From: a virus
Strand: one strand, 5' to 3'
Length of the DNA stretch: 33,068 nt
Virus record (IMG/VR): IMGVR_UViG_3300037208_000030
Location: 1 to 33,068 of that record
Below, in pieces: positions 14,656 through 22,913 of the stretch. The position numbers and the translations under genes were made by a program. Below the pieces are notes generated by a model. It made no database searches. It was not told the DNA's origin and saw only the letters and a list, made by a program, of their open reading frames with translations. How positions within the stretch are numbered: position 1 is the stretch's first letter; each line of letters opens with the position of its first letter.

Positions 14656-16205
14656 TGCCAGGAAGTCCTCTAGTCGAAGCGGATAATGTCATAGTCTTAC
14701 GTGACAAGGACTTGGAAGACGTAGACGAGATCACGCGGTTCACGCAATGGCTACATACGCTCAAGCTGAATGACGTCTCGAGTTGGCAGTTGGACATGCG
14801 GACTCAGGATTTTAACAGCTACGATATCGACGAGAACAGCGGCGTTAAGTTCTATCGAGATGGCGTCTTGCTGATCGACGGTCCAATTTCATCGCAGGGC
14901 ATTAAGCAAACATTATCGGCAGGTGCGGAAACAACAACAATTATCGGCGGTTGTGACAACGCTTACCTTTCTGCGAGAATCTGTTACCCCGTCGTGACAG
15001 GTCCGATCTTCGATGTTGTGGCACAGAAATGGAAGTTTGGGGTTCTACGTTCGTGCGTGGGCATCTCAACGAGCGTCACTAAAGGCTGCCCTGCAGGTGA
15101 AGAATACGATGTACCGATCGTGGTTGCAGACGCCGAAGGCTTCATGGAGGGCAATACCGTTCAACTTGTCGGTCCGGACGGAACGGTGTATTCAAACTGG
15201 AATCAACTTAACAGTTCTTACGCAAGCGCTTCGATCGCCCTTTCAGGTGTAGACTTCAGCACCAATACCCTGACACTAGCGGTCCCGCAACAGTATCCAG
15301 CGATCCTTACGCCTGACATAGCGACGACTGGCGGCATGGTATACCAGACGAGTGGCGGCATCGTTGATGATCCAGCTTACACAGGCTACGACATAAGAAC
15401 CGGCCCTGCTGATAAAGTAGCTAAGGAGCTGGTTTTCTTTAATGCAGGCATAGGAGCGTGCTCTGACCAGTTCGGCACCCGAGCAATCCCGTATCTAGCG
15501 GTTGCTGCGCCGACAGCAGTAGGCGGCGTCATTACCTCGAGTGCTCGCGGCGAGAATCTTTTGACGCAGGTTCAGGACGTATGCGCGAGCGGAAGTGTCA
15601 ACTTCCAGACCACGCAGGTCGGCAATGAGCTGGTTTTTGACACGTTCATCGGCAACAACCTGGCACAAAACAACGATCTTATCTTCAGCGTCGAAAGTGG
15701 CAACCTGAAAGATTATACGCTCGCTAGTGGCCATCCTACTGCGAATATGATATGGGGCTGCGGGCCTGATACAGGTCCCGATAAGACAATGCTACCCAGT
15801 GGCGACATTGCTTCAATCGGCAGTTTCGGTCGATGGGAGTCGTGGATAAGTGCGGCTACGTCGAAAGCAACGGATTCCTCGGCGATTATCAATGCCAGCA
15901 TGGTTCAAACGAACAACCTTGCACTCACACAATCGATCATAAACACATCTATGACGCTGACGATCCAAGAGACGGATCAGGTCAGGTATCCTCGAGACTT
16001 CCAGTTAGGGGATAAAGTGATTATTGTCGTAGGGAGCCGACAGGTAACTGAGATTATAACAGCTATCCAATACTCCGTTCCGACTTCCACGAGCGGCGGT
16101 GGTTCAGGGACAGCACTTTCAGCAGCTTTAGCCAAGCAACCCACTCAGGCGATGAAAACGCAGAAAGTGACTACAAAACAGATTCAACAGATGTTAATGG
16201 CGTAA
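14655..16205 (+). CDS. Tail-tip protein, siphovirus Gp37-like family
   Basis: 516 residues starting at GTG that overlaps the preceding TAG. The N-terminal half (VIVLRDKDLEDVDEITRFTQ, VSSWQLDMRTQDFNSYDI, GVKFYRDGVLLIDGPISSQG) and the later NLKDYTLASGHPTANMIWGC, GRWESWI and DFQLGDKVIIVV segments match the Gp37-like tail family known from ReqiPepy6-type siphoviruses. There it takes the place of the Tal/gp27-like hub. Residues about 138-221 hold another copy of the small beta module (VPIVVADAEGFMEGNTVQLV, NTLTLAVPQQYPA). The C terminus is low complexity, with SGGGSGT and a Gln/Lys-rich end. Likely forms the central tail-tip hub next to Dit. Confidence 0.75.
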   Translation: MPGSPLVEADNVIVLRDKDLEDVDEITRFTQWLHTLKLNDVSSWQLDMRTQDFNSYDIDENSGVKFYRDGVLLIDGPISSQGIKQTLSAGAETTTIIGGCDNAYLSARICYPVVTGPIFDVVAQKWKFGVLRSCVGISTSVTKGCPAGEEYDVPIVVADAEGFMEGNTVQLVGPDGTVYSNWNQLNSSYASASIALSGVDFSTNTLTLAVPQQYPAILTPDIATTGGMVYQTSGGIVDDPAYTGYDIRTGPADKVAKELVFFNAGIGACSDQFGTRAIPYLAVAAPTAVGGVITSSARGENLLTQVQDVCASGSVNFQTTQVGNELVFDTFIGNNLAQNNDLIFSVESGNLKDYTLASGHPTANMIWGCGPDTGPDKTMLPSGDIASIGSFGRWESWISAATSKATDSSAIINASMVQTNNLALTQSIINTSMTLTIQETDQVRYPRDFQLGDKVIIVVGSRQVTEIITAIQYSVPTSTSGGGSGTALSAALAKQPTQAMKTQKVTTKQIQQMLMA

Positions 16206-16207
16206 TT

Positions 16208-16684
16208 ATGTTAAACGCAAGCGACGCGGATTATAAAAATGCAGTGGCTCAGAACCTCATCAACCACAGTGCAAGTATTAGTGATATTAATAGCACGCTG
16301 AACGACCAGGTACAGGTTAATGGGGACAGTGGCGTCCTTGAAACTCAGGCAGATCACGAAGAGCGTATAACCGTTCTTGAAGCGAAGGGGTTCAATCCTG
16401 CTGCTTGCACAGATGGCACTTCTCATTGGATTTTCGTTGTGGGAAGTGACCAAGCGTGCTGGTACAGATCGTATGCAGCCGGCATCTGGAGCGCATGGAA
16501 CGGTAGCCTTGGCGGCCAGTTCAGTTCAGGACTGACTGCGTATTGTTACAATTCCGGCGCGAGCGGTGCTAAGACCTCGATTTGGGTGTATGGGCAGGGA
16601 ATGTCGGGCGAACTCTGGCAGAGAATTTGGAGCGGCACCGCTTGGAGTGCAGCGTGGGTGGACTTGGGGGGAAATCTAGACTAA
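16208..16684 (+). CDS. Short tail fibre with two tectonin-like propeller blades
   Basis: 158 residues. Residues 1-58 form a short coiled coil or helix bundle (NLINHSASISDINSTLNDQVQ, ADHEERITVLEAKG), typical of a trimerising fibre base. Residues 60-158 contain two tectonin/PLL-like blades: HWIFVVGSDQACWYRSY with WNGSLGG, and SIWVYGQGMSGELWQRIW with WVDLGG. Such blades bind glycans in lectins. A trimer would bring together six blades. There is no clear ribosome binding site, and the gap to the previous stop is 2 bases, so coupling is likely. The second blade is nearly identical in DNA to one in the gene at 17392. Confidence 0.7.
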   Translation: MLNASDADYKNAVAQNLINHSASISDINSTLNDQVQVNGDSGVLETQADHEERITVLEAKGFNPAACTDGTSHWIFVVGSDQACWYRSYAAGIWSAWNGSLGGQFSSGLTAYCYNSGASGAKTSIWVYGQGMSGELWQRIWSGTAWSAAWVDLGGNLD

Positions 16685-17377
16685 ATGGCGAAACGGTTTG
16701 CGGCGCATTTCGGCAATCTTGATAACCTCAGTCAATTAGCCTCAATGGGGTTCAACGAAGCAGGACTTGTGTATCCGTGGGACGGCACCGGCGTTGCTGC
16801 CGGAACTGCGGCTGCAATACATCGTGCCGGAATCCCAACTGCAGTATTCAGTACTCTTAATGATGTGTCGACAGCCGTTACGCAACCTAACGCAGCGGGT
16901 GCACCGTATGCGGGATATTTCAGTGCATTGGCAAGTTCTGGATGGGACTGCATTGCAGGTGAAGGGTGCGGGGGCTCTGTGGTGGGCACAGCGGCGAACT
17001 ATTGTACATACATTAACTATGGACTATTGGACATTACTTCAGCCTTATTTGGTGAACAAGTGAATATGTATGCGGCTCCTTGGAACCACCCTGTAGGGGG
17101 ACATTGGGACTATATACAGACCTACGATGGACAGAATGGTTTAACTGTGCTCTCTACATTGGATTGCCTTTCAGCAGCGGTGACAGCGGGTGCGCGACAT
17201 CTAGGCATCTTGATCCAGTATCCAAATCCGCTAGGATTTGCAGCTAATTATATGAACATTATTGACCAGGGCGGCTGTGATACTATATGTTTTTGGGGTG
17301 ATTCTAATACCCTATCTTCTAGCTGTGTAGACTTGGCGCAAGAGTTGATTCAACATTACGGCGGCGCTTCAAAATAG
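16685..17377 (+). CDS. TIM-barrel-like hydrolase-type tail protein
   Basis: 230 residues starting directly after the previous TAA. The order of strands and helices suggests a compact TIM-barrel-like domain: FGNLDNLSQLASMGFNEAGLV, IHRAGIPTAVFSTLND, ALASSGWDCIAGEGCGG, YCTYINYGLLDI, LGILIQYPNPLG, CDTICFWGDS. The segment SSGWDCIAGEG...YINY aligns with AAGWPTLSSEGG...YINY in the minus-strand gene at 28318 and AGWRYVMGGNSG...YIND in the Dit-like protein, so the three are paralogues. Glutamate and aspartate in these segments could be catalytic, but I cannot name a glycosidase family. Probably a virion-associated hydrolase or glycan-binding protein. Confidence 0.6.
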   Translation: MAKRFAAHFGNLDNLSQLASMGFNEAGLVYPWDGTGVAAGTAAAIHRAGIPTAVFSTLNDVSTAVTQPNAAGAPYAGYFSALASSGWDCIAGEGCGGSVVGTAANYCTYINYGLLDITSALFGEQVNMYAAPWNHPVGGHWDYIQTYDGQNGLTVLSTLDCLSAAVTAGARHLGILIQYPNPLGFAANYMNIIDQGGCDTICFWGDSNTLSSSCVDLAQELIQHYGGASK

Positions 17378-17391
17378 ATAAAGAGAATACA

Positions 17392-19410
17392 ATGTCACAA
17401 TATATCCATTACACTTTTGCTAATAACTCTTCCGGCATCACAAATTTTGGCACCGGCGGTAGTACTTATAACGGATCTGCAGTACGAAATCAATACGCCC
17501 TAAATTCAGTTGGGCATCCGGTATGGGGTCCACTAGATGCAAATACTGATGGAATACGAGTTTATGGTGGCCTTAGTAATCCGTACCAACACACCTGGCA
17601 AGTTGGATTGAATGTTAATCAGTGGTGGCCGATGGCAGGTATAACTGATTACCAAAATGGAAATGATGGAAAATTATTTGCCGCCGGTGGAAACAATTTG
17701 TACGCATATTTCCATGGTGTAGGTAGCGGTTCCGGCTATGCAAGTACCTATAATTTTACTGTCGAAGGTACATTAAGCGCAAGTTGTCAGTTATGGGTGG
17801 GCACCGGGAATTCTGCGCCTGTTAATATGGGGGCTCCCTCCGTTGGAAGTGAGGGTAGGACATATTATGTATGGCCAAATTGGGACGTGCAGCTTCATAC
17901 AAATTATTACCTTCAGCTTGTTATAAACGGTAGCGGGATGGGCCTTGGTTCAGCCTACTCTATAGGTAACTGTATTGATACTGGTTCTCCTTGCGCTGAT
18001 GACGCTGTGACTGGATTCCCATGTGGATGTTATTTTTATTCTTGGAGAGAAGATAATACAGCGTTAAACCTTTCTGGTGGTGGTAATTGGAAAGATGACC
18101 TTCCGTTGTGGGCGGGAGGGGCAGTACCTACAGCATCAGCATCCGGTTCTACCGCCGCCAAAGCTGCAGTGCCACAGGTTCAATGTCCCTGTAAACACTT
18201 ATGGATCGGCTTCACCGGCGTCTCAGGCAGTAGCACCTCGCAGCATATTGAGTTTAAGGTTCAAATCTCTGGTATTGCTGGATGGGTAGATAATTCTGAA
18301 CATTGGATTGCCGATAGACCTTACACCGGACAGCTTGAGATATGGACGCGCAACCCCGCAGGGAAGAGTTGGTCATTGGGGAAGATATGGCCAGAGAAAG
18401 ATGGAAGTTTCTCCTTTTTTGTGGGCAGTGATACAGCCGAGAAAAGAGCGTATAATGTTTGTTTCGTGAACCCCGGATCAGCCGGGCCTGCCCCTCCATC
18501 GGAAGCCATTACAGCCGCCAGCGGTGGCCCTACACCACCTAATGCCGCGCCCATAATTGCACCAGGGACACACGCAGCAGCAGTGCTGAACGACGGTTTA
18601 CATACAATAGATGTTTTTGGTTGTAACGGAACGCAGCCATCAGCACTCACTCACAACACATTCGACGGGACGTCGTGGTCTGGCTGGATACTTCCGGGTG
18701 GGGACGGAACCTTCAACTATTCCCCTTGCGCAGTTTCCCGGACGCCCGAGTATGTCTCTGTGTATGTGGTGGGAACAAACGGTGCCGTGTACGAAACCAC
18801 ATATGAGGGTAGCAACTATGTGGCGTGGACCAATCTCGGCGGTCAGACGGCGCATGGTCCTGCATGTTGTTCAATGGCCCCCTTAAGGAATGATATATTT
18901 GTTACCGGCACTAACGGCGCCGTGTTCCAAAAATACTACAACGATGGCGTCTGGTCACAGTGGCTTACTCTCGGCGGCAAAGCAAATTCCGGACCAGGAG
19001 CGTGCAGTTATGCAGCTAACCAGCTTGCAGTATTTGTGCAAGGCACCGATGGCTATACATGGTGGAGATATTGGAGCGGGACCGCTTGGAGTGCGTGGCA
19101 TTCGCTTGGAGGTCCGAAAGTAGAATCAACGAACCACCCTGCCGCGTGTGGGTATAATGGCAAGATTTATCTGTTTATCACGACTAGCAACAATAAGGTA
19201 GCATACAGAGAATACAACGGAGCTTTTTGGAACTCGTGGGTAACTGACAACACAACTATAGTCAGTTCTCCGGAGGTACAAATTACTGCAGATGGTTCCA
19301 CGGTTCATTATTTTGCCCGTGGCAACGACCGAGCGATATGGCATAGAAGCTTTGGCACCGCTTCTGAAAAATGGTCTGATTGGGAATCGCTTGGCGGGAA
19401 CTTCCCGTAA
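17392..19410 (+). CDS. Tail fibre with six-bladed tectonin-like beta-propeller
   Basis: 672 residues. The N-terminal 230 or so look like a beta-sandwich carbohydrate-binding region (YTFANNSSGITNFGTGGSTY, YNFTVEGTLSAS, NYYLQLVINGSG), with a Cys-rich segment (DTGSPCADDAVTGFPCGCYF) at about 199-218. A second beta domain follows (LWIGFTGVSGSSTSQHIEF). A Pro/Ala linker near 365-395 leads to six blades (about 395-672), each ending in a W-x-LGG-like turn (WILPGG, WTNLGG, WLTLGG, WHSLGG, a degenerate fifth, WESLGG). Six blades would close one propeller in a single chain. The likely role is host recognition at the tail tip. The start has AAAGAG at a usable distance. Confidence 0.75.
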   Translation: MSQYIHYTFANNSSGITNFGTGGSTYNGSAVRNQYALNSVGHPVWGPLDANTDGIRVYGGLSNPYQHTWQVGLNVNQWWPMAGITDYQNGNDGKLFAAGGNNLYAYFHGVGSGSGYASTYNFTVEGTLSASCQLWVGTGNSAPVNMGAPSVGSEGRTYYVWPNWDVQLHTNYYLQLVINGSGMGLGSAYSIGNCIDTGSPCADDAVTGFPCGCYFYSWREDNTALNLSGGGNWKDDLPLWAGGAVPTASASGSTAAKAAVPQVQCPCKHLWIGFTGVSGSSTSQHIEFKVQISGIAGWVDNSEHWIADRPYTGQLEIWTRNPAGKSWSLGKIWPEKDGSFSFFVGSDTAEKRAYNVCFVNPGSAGPAPPSEAITAASGGPTPPNAAPIIAPGTHAAAVLNDGLHTIDVFGCNGTQPSALTHNTFDGTSWSGWILPGGDGTFNYSPCAVSRTPEYVSVYVVGTNGAVYETTYEGSNYVAWTNLGGQTAHGPACCSMAPLRNDIFVTGTNGAVFQKYYNDGVWSQWLTLGGKANSGPGACSYAANQLAVFVQGTDGYTWWRYWSGTAWSAWHSLGGPKVESTNHPAACGYNGKIYLFITTSNNKVAYREYNGAFWNSWVTDNTTIVSSPEVQITADGSTVHYFARGNDRAIWHRSFGTASEKWSDWESLGGNFP

Positions 19411-19428
19411 CTAAAAGGTGAAAGAAAA

Positions 19429-19947
19429 ATGGCACAAGCTTGTACACCAACGATAATCACTTTGTCAGGATGTCCGCATTGCGCTAACCTTGAAACGATG
19501 CTCAATAATGCGGACATTAAATACAACAATACTGAATCGGGCAGTTGCGCGTGTTACCCCTGCGCGGTCTTATGCGACGGATCGCAAGTCTCGAGCTGCG
19601 GCGGTGGCGCAGAGAACGATGTCTTTGCAGCGATTCAGAAATCGGTAGCATCCACCACTAAAGCGGCCACGCCAACCGCGCCAGCTGCGACACCAAAAGC
19701 GACGCCTGCTGCGAGCGCCTCTGCCGCCGCTTCTCCGGCTTGGAAGACTACCAAGTGGGCGAACGAATTAAGTGTCGATTGGGGCGCCAAAAATCCATTG
19801 CCGACAATCGCACAGACGCCTGCCGGCTATGAACCTCCGGATGTGTCACTGACGGCGGTATTGCCGTTGCCTCCGACTCAGGCTGACGGCTTGACAATCG
19901 CGCTTCGAGATCATAAAAAAATGCCTATCGCTAGAAAAGTTGCTTAA
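19429..19947 (+). CDS. Glutaredoxin-like protein with disordered linker
   Basis: 172 residues with AAAGGTG before the ATG. Residues 1-75 form a glutaredoxin-like domain: TIITLSGCPHCANLETMLNN puts CPHC at 15-18 at the start of helix 1. A second Cys group (CACYPC) and CDG and SCGGG follow. Residues 85-120 are an Ala/Thr/Pro linker (TPTAPAATPKATPAAS). The C-terminal 55 residues (KWANELSVDWG, then PPDVSLTAVLPLPPTQ) form a short anchoring segment. It lies between a fibre and a tailspike gene, so it is probably a virion or assembly component, not a metabolic enzyme. Together with the thioredoxin-like insertion in the Dit-like protein it suggests thiol chemistry at the tail. Confidence 0.7.
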   Translation: MAQACTPTIITLSGCPHCANLETMLNNADIKYNNTESGSCACYPCAVLCDGSQVSSCGGGAENDVFAAIQKSVASTTKAATPTAPAATPKATPAASASAAASPAWKTTKWANELSVDWGAKNPLPTIAQTPAGYEPPDVSLTAVLPLPPTQADGLTIALRDHKKMPIARKVA

Positions 19948-19962
19948 AATAAAGGAGTAAAA

Positions 19963-21522
19963 ATGACTGAATCAAGCTATCCATTTTCGACACAACCAGG
20001 AAATACGATGACTGAGAACCAGTGGGCTCAGTTATTCAGGTACCTGATGGGAACCGGCGTTATGTCGGTGAGCTTCAATGACTCGCTTAACCAACTCGAA
20101 GTGACCGGCGATCCGGCACAGCCGTTGACAATCAATATGGACACCGGAGCCGCCTATATTCAAGGCCACGGCTACATCAATGATACGATCAAATCGTTCG
20201 GACCGCCGGACATCGCCCCTAATACTTCTGCTGGAACCAGAGCCGATCTGTTAGTCCTTGAATGTAAATGGGGGTTGAACGGCGGTATTACCTCGAAGAT
20301 TCTACCAGGGACTAACGGAGCCGCGTATCCGTCTGGCAGCAAACTCTCCGGTCCAATGCCACAGTCGCTCACGCAGACGTATGGTGTGCGATGGCAGATT
20401 CCTATCTGTCAGATCAATGTGACGCAAGGGCTGTCGATGGTCACGAACGTCAATCTTATTGACCAGCGCAAGTTCGTGGCAACCGGTGGCGCTCAGGCTT
20501 ATGCGGTAATAGTCGCTATGCCAAACGCGAGTCCCAAGATGCGACAAAATGCGGACTTCCAAATTCCAACGACTGCCGGCTACGCTGACGCAGAGGAGAT
20601 CATAAATGAAGCGTTCGATGCGCTGCCTCTCTGCGGCGGAACGGTAATGCTCAGCGAAGGTGACTGCGTTATAGATAGTAGCATCACCCCTCCTAGTGGC
20701 ACGATTTTTGCAGGTTGCGGCGACCAGACAACGATCACGATGGGGATCGGTGCCGACGACGTTCCTATGGTCGATATAGGGGCATCGACGGATATCGTGG
20801 TGCATGATATGTTACTCAATGGCGGTGGTGCAGGTTACACTTTAGGAACAGGCAATACTAACGTGTGGCCGTCGCCTACTGGACAACACGGAATTCACGC
20901 AACGGGGGGTAATGTGCTCGTTTACGATATGACCATAACCGGAGCCAAAGGCGGGGGGATTTTCTTTGAGGAGCCCGCGGGGTATAACTCAAACCAGATT
21001 ATTCGGAATAGTCTTATCGAGTTGTGTTACGCCTGTGGCATTGCCTTTAGCGGTAATTATGGGTTTATAAAAGATAACCAGATTAGCACCGTAGGGGGTG
21101 AAGGACTTTATGTCAGCGCTCCGGCAGGATCGCACTGCGACGCTAACAAAGTGGCAGGAAATATAATTACCGGCTCGGCGGGGGACGGCTTGAAATTGGT
21201 CGGCAATACGGCCGGATGTAATATGCTGTACAATATGCTCACGAATAACGAGATTGCCCAATGTGGTCTTCAGGCGAATAGCCTGTATTCAGGCATCTCG
21301 TTATGGGGCGCTTCCGGAGCTACCCATGACCACACCACGTTAATAGGAAATGTCGTATGGACTGCAGCAGCGCCCAACACATTGTATGGGTTGTTGATTA
21401 ACTCCTCAACTGTCACCAGTACTCGTGCAATTGCCAATGACTTCCTTGATTCAGGCACAGGAGCTAACATTCAGCTTGAGGGGGGCGCAACATATTCAGG
21501 AGTCGGACTTAACCTGATCTAA
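19963..21522 (+). CDS. Tailspike with baseplate-type N terminus and right-handed beta-helix
   Basis: 519 residues after AAAGGAG. Residues 1-175 resemble baseplate-attachment domains of tail proteins (PFSTQPGNTMTENQWAQLFR, NMDTGAAYIQGHGYIND, ADLLVLECKW, NVNLIDQRKF). Residues 190-519 read as a parallel beta-helix of the pectate-lyase-like superfamily: CGGTVMLSEGDCVIDSSITP, VHDMLLNGGG, VLVYDMTITGAKGGGIFFEE, IIRNSLIELCYACGIAFSG, FIKDNQISTVGGEGLYV, NKVAGNIITGSAGDGLKLVG. Such spikes bind and often cleave surface polysaccharides. Catalytic residues cannot be assigned by eye. Confidence 0.8.
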   Translation: MTESSYPFSTQPGNTMTENQWAQLFRYLMGTGVMSVSFNDSLNQLEVTGDPAQPLTINMDTGAAYIQGHGYINDTIKSFGPPDIAPNTSAGTRADLLVLECKWGLNGGITSKILPGTNGAAYPSGSKLSGPMPQSLTQTYGVRWQIPICQINVTQGLSMVTNVNLIDQRKFVATGGAQAYAVIVAMPNASPKMRQNADFQIPTTAGYADAEEIINEAFDALPLCGGTVMLSEGDCVIDSSITPPSGTIFAGCGDQTTITMGIGADDVPMVDIGASTDIVVHDMLLNGGGAGYTLGTGNTNVWPSPTGQHGIHATGGNVLVYDMTITGAKGGGIFFEEPAGYNSNQIIRNSLIELCYACGIAFSGNYGFIKDNQISTVGGEGLYVSAPAGSHCDANKVAGNIITGSAGDGLKLVGNTAGCNMLYNMLTNNEIAQCGLQANSLYSGISLWGASGATHDHTTLIGNVVWTAAAPNTLYGLLINSSTVTSTRAIANDFLDSGTGANIQLEGGATYSGVGLNLI

Positions 21523-21550
21523 ATAAAATGCAATGCCAGCGGAGTAATAA

Positions 21551-21670
21551 ATGAAACTGAGTGAAATTTTCGGTTGGGATGGTGCGTTACATATAGCTCA
21601 GTTAGTTAGCAAATTTGGAGTTTCTGATGGGCACATCCATAATATCCTTGCGAGGCGCGTTTGGCCATAG
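21551..21670 (+). CDS. 39-residue small protein
   Basis: ATG at 21551 follows GCGGAGTAATAA, a good ribosome binding site, and the frame ends at TAG. The peptide (KLSEIFGWDGALHIAQLVSK, then FGVSDGHIHNILARRVWP) has a helix-turn-helix-like rhythm (HIAQLVSKFGVSDGHIHNIL), but is too short to classify. The next gene's ribosome binding site overlaps its stop, which favours expression. Function unknown. Confidence 0.5.
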   Translation: MKLSEIFGWDGALHIAQLVSKFGVSDGHIHNILARRVWP

Positions 21671-21682
21671 GAGACCGGTGCG

Positions 21683-21955
21683 GTGCCCCGTGGAATTTAT
21701 ATACATAAAAAGGGTATTCGCCATCCCCACAAAGGCAGTCATGCAGCTAGACCAGGTGCTCGAGGAGCGCGACCGAAAGCGCACCACCCCCATAAAAGTT
21801 ACGTTCATAAGACAGGCTATCACATCCACAGAACGGCGCCATACAAGAAGGGAATTAAACACAAGGCCTACAAGCATAAGACAGGCTACAAAATCAAGCG
21901 TGTAGCAGCTTATAGAAAAGGATACCACTTGAAGCATAAAAGAGTTGGGAGGTGA
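21683..21955 (+). CDS. Very basic Lys/His/Gly/Tyr repeat protein
   Basis: 90 residues from GTG, with TAGGAGACC upstream at 8-9 base spacing. Roughly half of the residues are Lys, Arg or His, arranged in loose repeats such as HKKGIRHPHKG, HKTGYHIHR, YKKGIKHKAY, HKTGYKIKR and YRKGYHLKHK. There are almost no acidic residues, no Cys and no hydrophobic core. This suggests a nucleic-acid-binding or polyanion-binding protein, perhaps for packaging or for neutralising acidic surface polymers. The stop overlaps the next ribosome binding site (GGGAGGTGA). I do not recognise a family. Confidence 0.7.
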   Translation: MPRGIYIHKKGIRHPHKGSHAARPGARGARPKAHHPHKSYVHKTGYHIHRTAPYKKGIKHKAYKHKTGYKIKRVAAYRKGYHLKHKRVGR

Positions 21956-21963
21956 ACGAACGG

Positions 21964-22275
21964 ATGGACACTGAAAAGAAAGAACTCATTGAAAAGATCG
22001 AAGCGCGGATGCGAACTCGGCGGGAAACTGCAGAAGAGGCCGCTAAAATCCGACTTGGAGAAGCAGAGGCAGCGGCTAATGCACTGATGGAAGTTGCGGC
22101 AGAAGAAGCCCGAAGTCTCATATCGGAAGCGGCGCTTCGAGCAAGAGACTTGCTCTCTGTAGCCGTAACGAAAGCGAGAGACTTGATCCAAAAGGAGCAG
22201 GAATCCGCACGCGAAATGATTGACGCAGCTGCAGAGGAAGACCGACTTGCTGAGGAACAGTTACAGAACTTATGA
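21964..22275 (+). CDS. Coiled-coil protein
   Basis: 103 residues. I choose ATG 21964 over the GTG at 21952 because that GTG lies inside the ribosome binding site GGAGGTGA, which is 8 bases before the ATG. The protein is nearly all alpha-helix with heptad and hendecad patterns, rich in Ala, Glu and Arg (EKIEARMRTRRETAEEAAKI, LMEVAAEEARSLISEAALRA). There is no membrane segment. The stop overlaps the start of the next, similar coiled-coil gene. Reminiscent of stator-like or tail-associated helical proteins. Its function is unknown. Confidence 0.7.
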   Translation: MDTEKKELIEKIEARMRTRRETAEEAAKIRLGEAEAAANALMEVAAEEARSLISEAALRARDLLSVAVTKARDLIQKEQESAREMIDAAAEEDRLAEEQLQNL

Positions 22276-22901
22276 CCCAAGCAACTAAAGCAGCCGACGC
22301 GATTAAGAAACTTGACGACTCAGCGTTAGTGGCCCAAGAGCGCATACAAGCGGCAGCCGAGAAAGCGCAGAAGATGATTGACGATGCGTGTAATGCGGCT
22401 ACCAAGGCGTTAGAAGACTCGTCGCGAATACCGGATAAAAGGAACATAGACGGCAGCTACCAGTGGGATCGCGGAGATCGGTACAGACGCGGCTCTGATG
22501 AACGAATACAACGATTAGAAGATAAGATCGAAGGGGTAAACAAAGGATTGGGCGACAAAATCAACGGAGTAAACAAAGCTGAGGGATTACTGGAAGTTGG
22601 ACAAGCGACACGTGCGGAACAGATTAGCGGTTTGGTCGCCGATGTTGGCGTGGTATCCAAGGAGTGTGAGCAACTACGCACAGACTTCGATACTATGGAA
22701 AAAGAAGTAACCTCTCGCATGACGACTATGCGCGAGCTTATGGTGGAAGTTAAAGATGCATGCGTCCTTAAGATTGACGCACTTAAAGATGATACACGAA
22801 AAGACAAGATCAAAACTCAGCAGTACGTCATCGGAATCGTCGTCGGATTCATCGTTACAGTTGTATTAGCGCTCCTATTCACAACTGTACATATACATTA
22901 G
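22272..22901 (+). CDS. Coiled-coil protein with C-terminal membrane anchor
   Basis: 209 residues, starting within the previous stop (ATGA). Residues 1-50 resemble the preceding gene's helix (VAQERIQAAAEKAQKMIDDA). A basic linker (PDKRNIDGSYQWDRGDRYRR) follows, then coiled coil to about residue 175 (ERIQRLEDKIEGVNK, SKECEQLRTDFDTMEKEV). One transmembrane helix ends the protein (YVIGIVVGFIVTVVLALLFT). The plan resembles XhlA-type haemolysin or spanin-like phage proteins. Being directly before a holin-like gene, a lysis or membrane-tethering role is reasonable. Confidence 0.7.
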   Translation: MTQATKAADAIKKLDDSALVAQERIQAAAEKAQKMIDDACNAATKALEDSSRIPDKRNIDGSYQWDRGDRYRRGSDERIQRLEDKIEGVNKGLGDKINGVNKAEGLLEVGQATRAEQISGLVADVGVVSKECEQLRTDFDTMEKEVTSRMTTMRELMVEVKDACVLKIDALKDDTRKDKIKTQQYVIGIVVGFIVTVVLALLFTTVHIH

Positions 22902-22913
22902 GAGGTGATAAAA

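Noticed and set aside
21615-21905. 96-codon frame overlapping the basic repeat gene
   Set aside because: The GTG frame at 21683 has the better ribosome binding site and a consistent repeat pattern; this one is its shadow.
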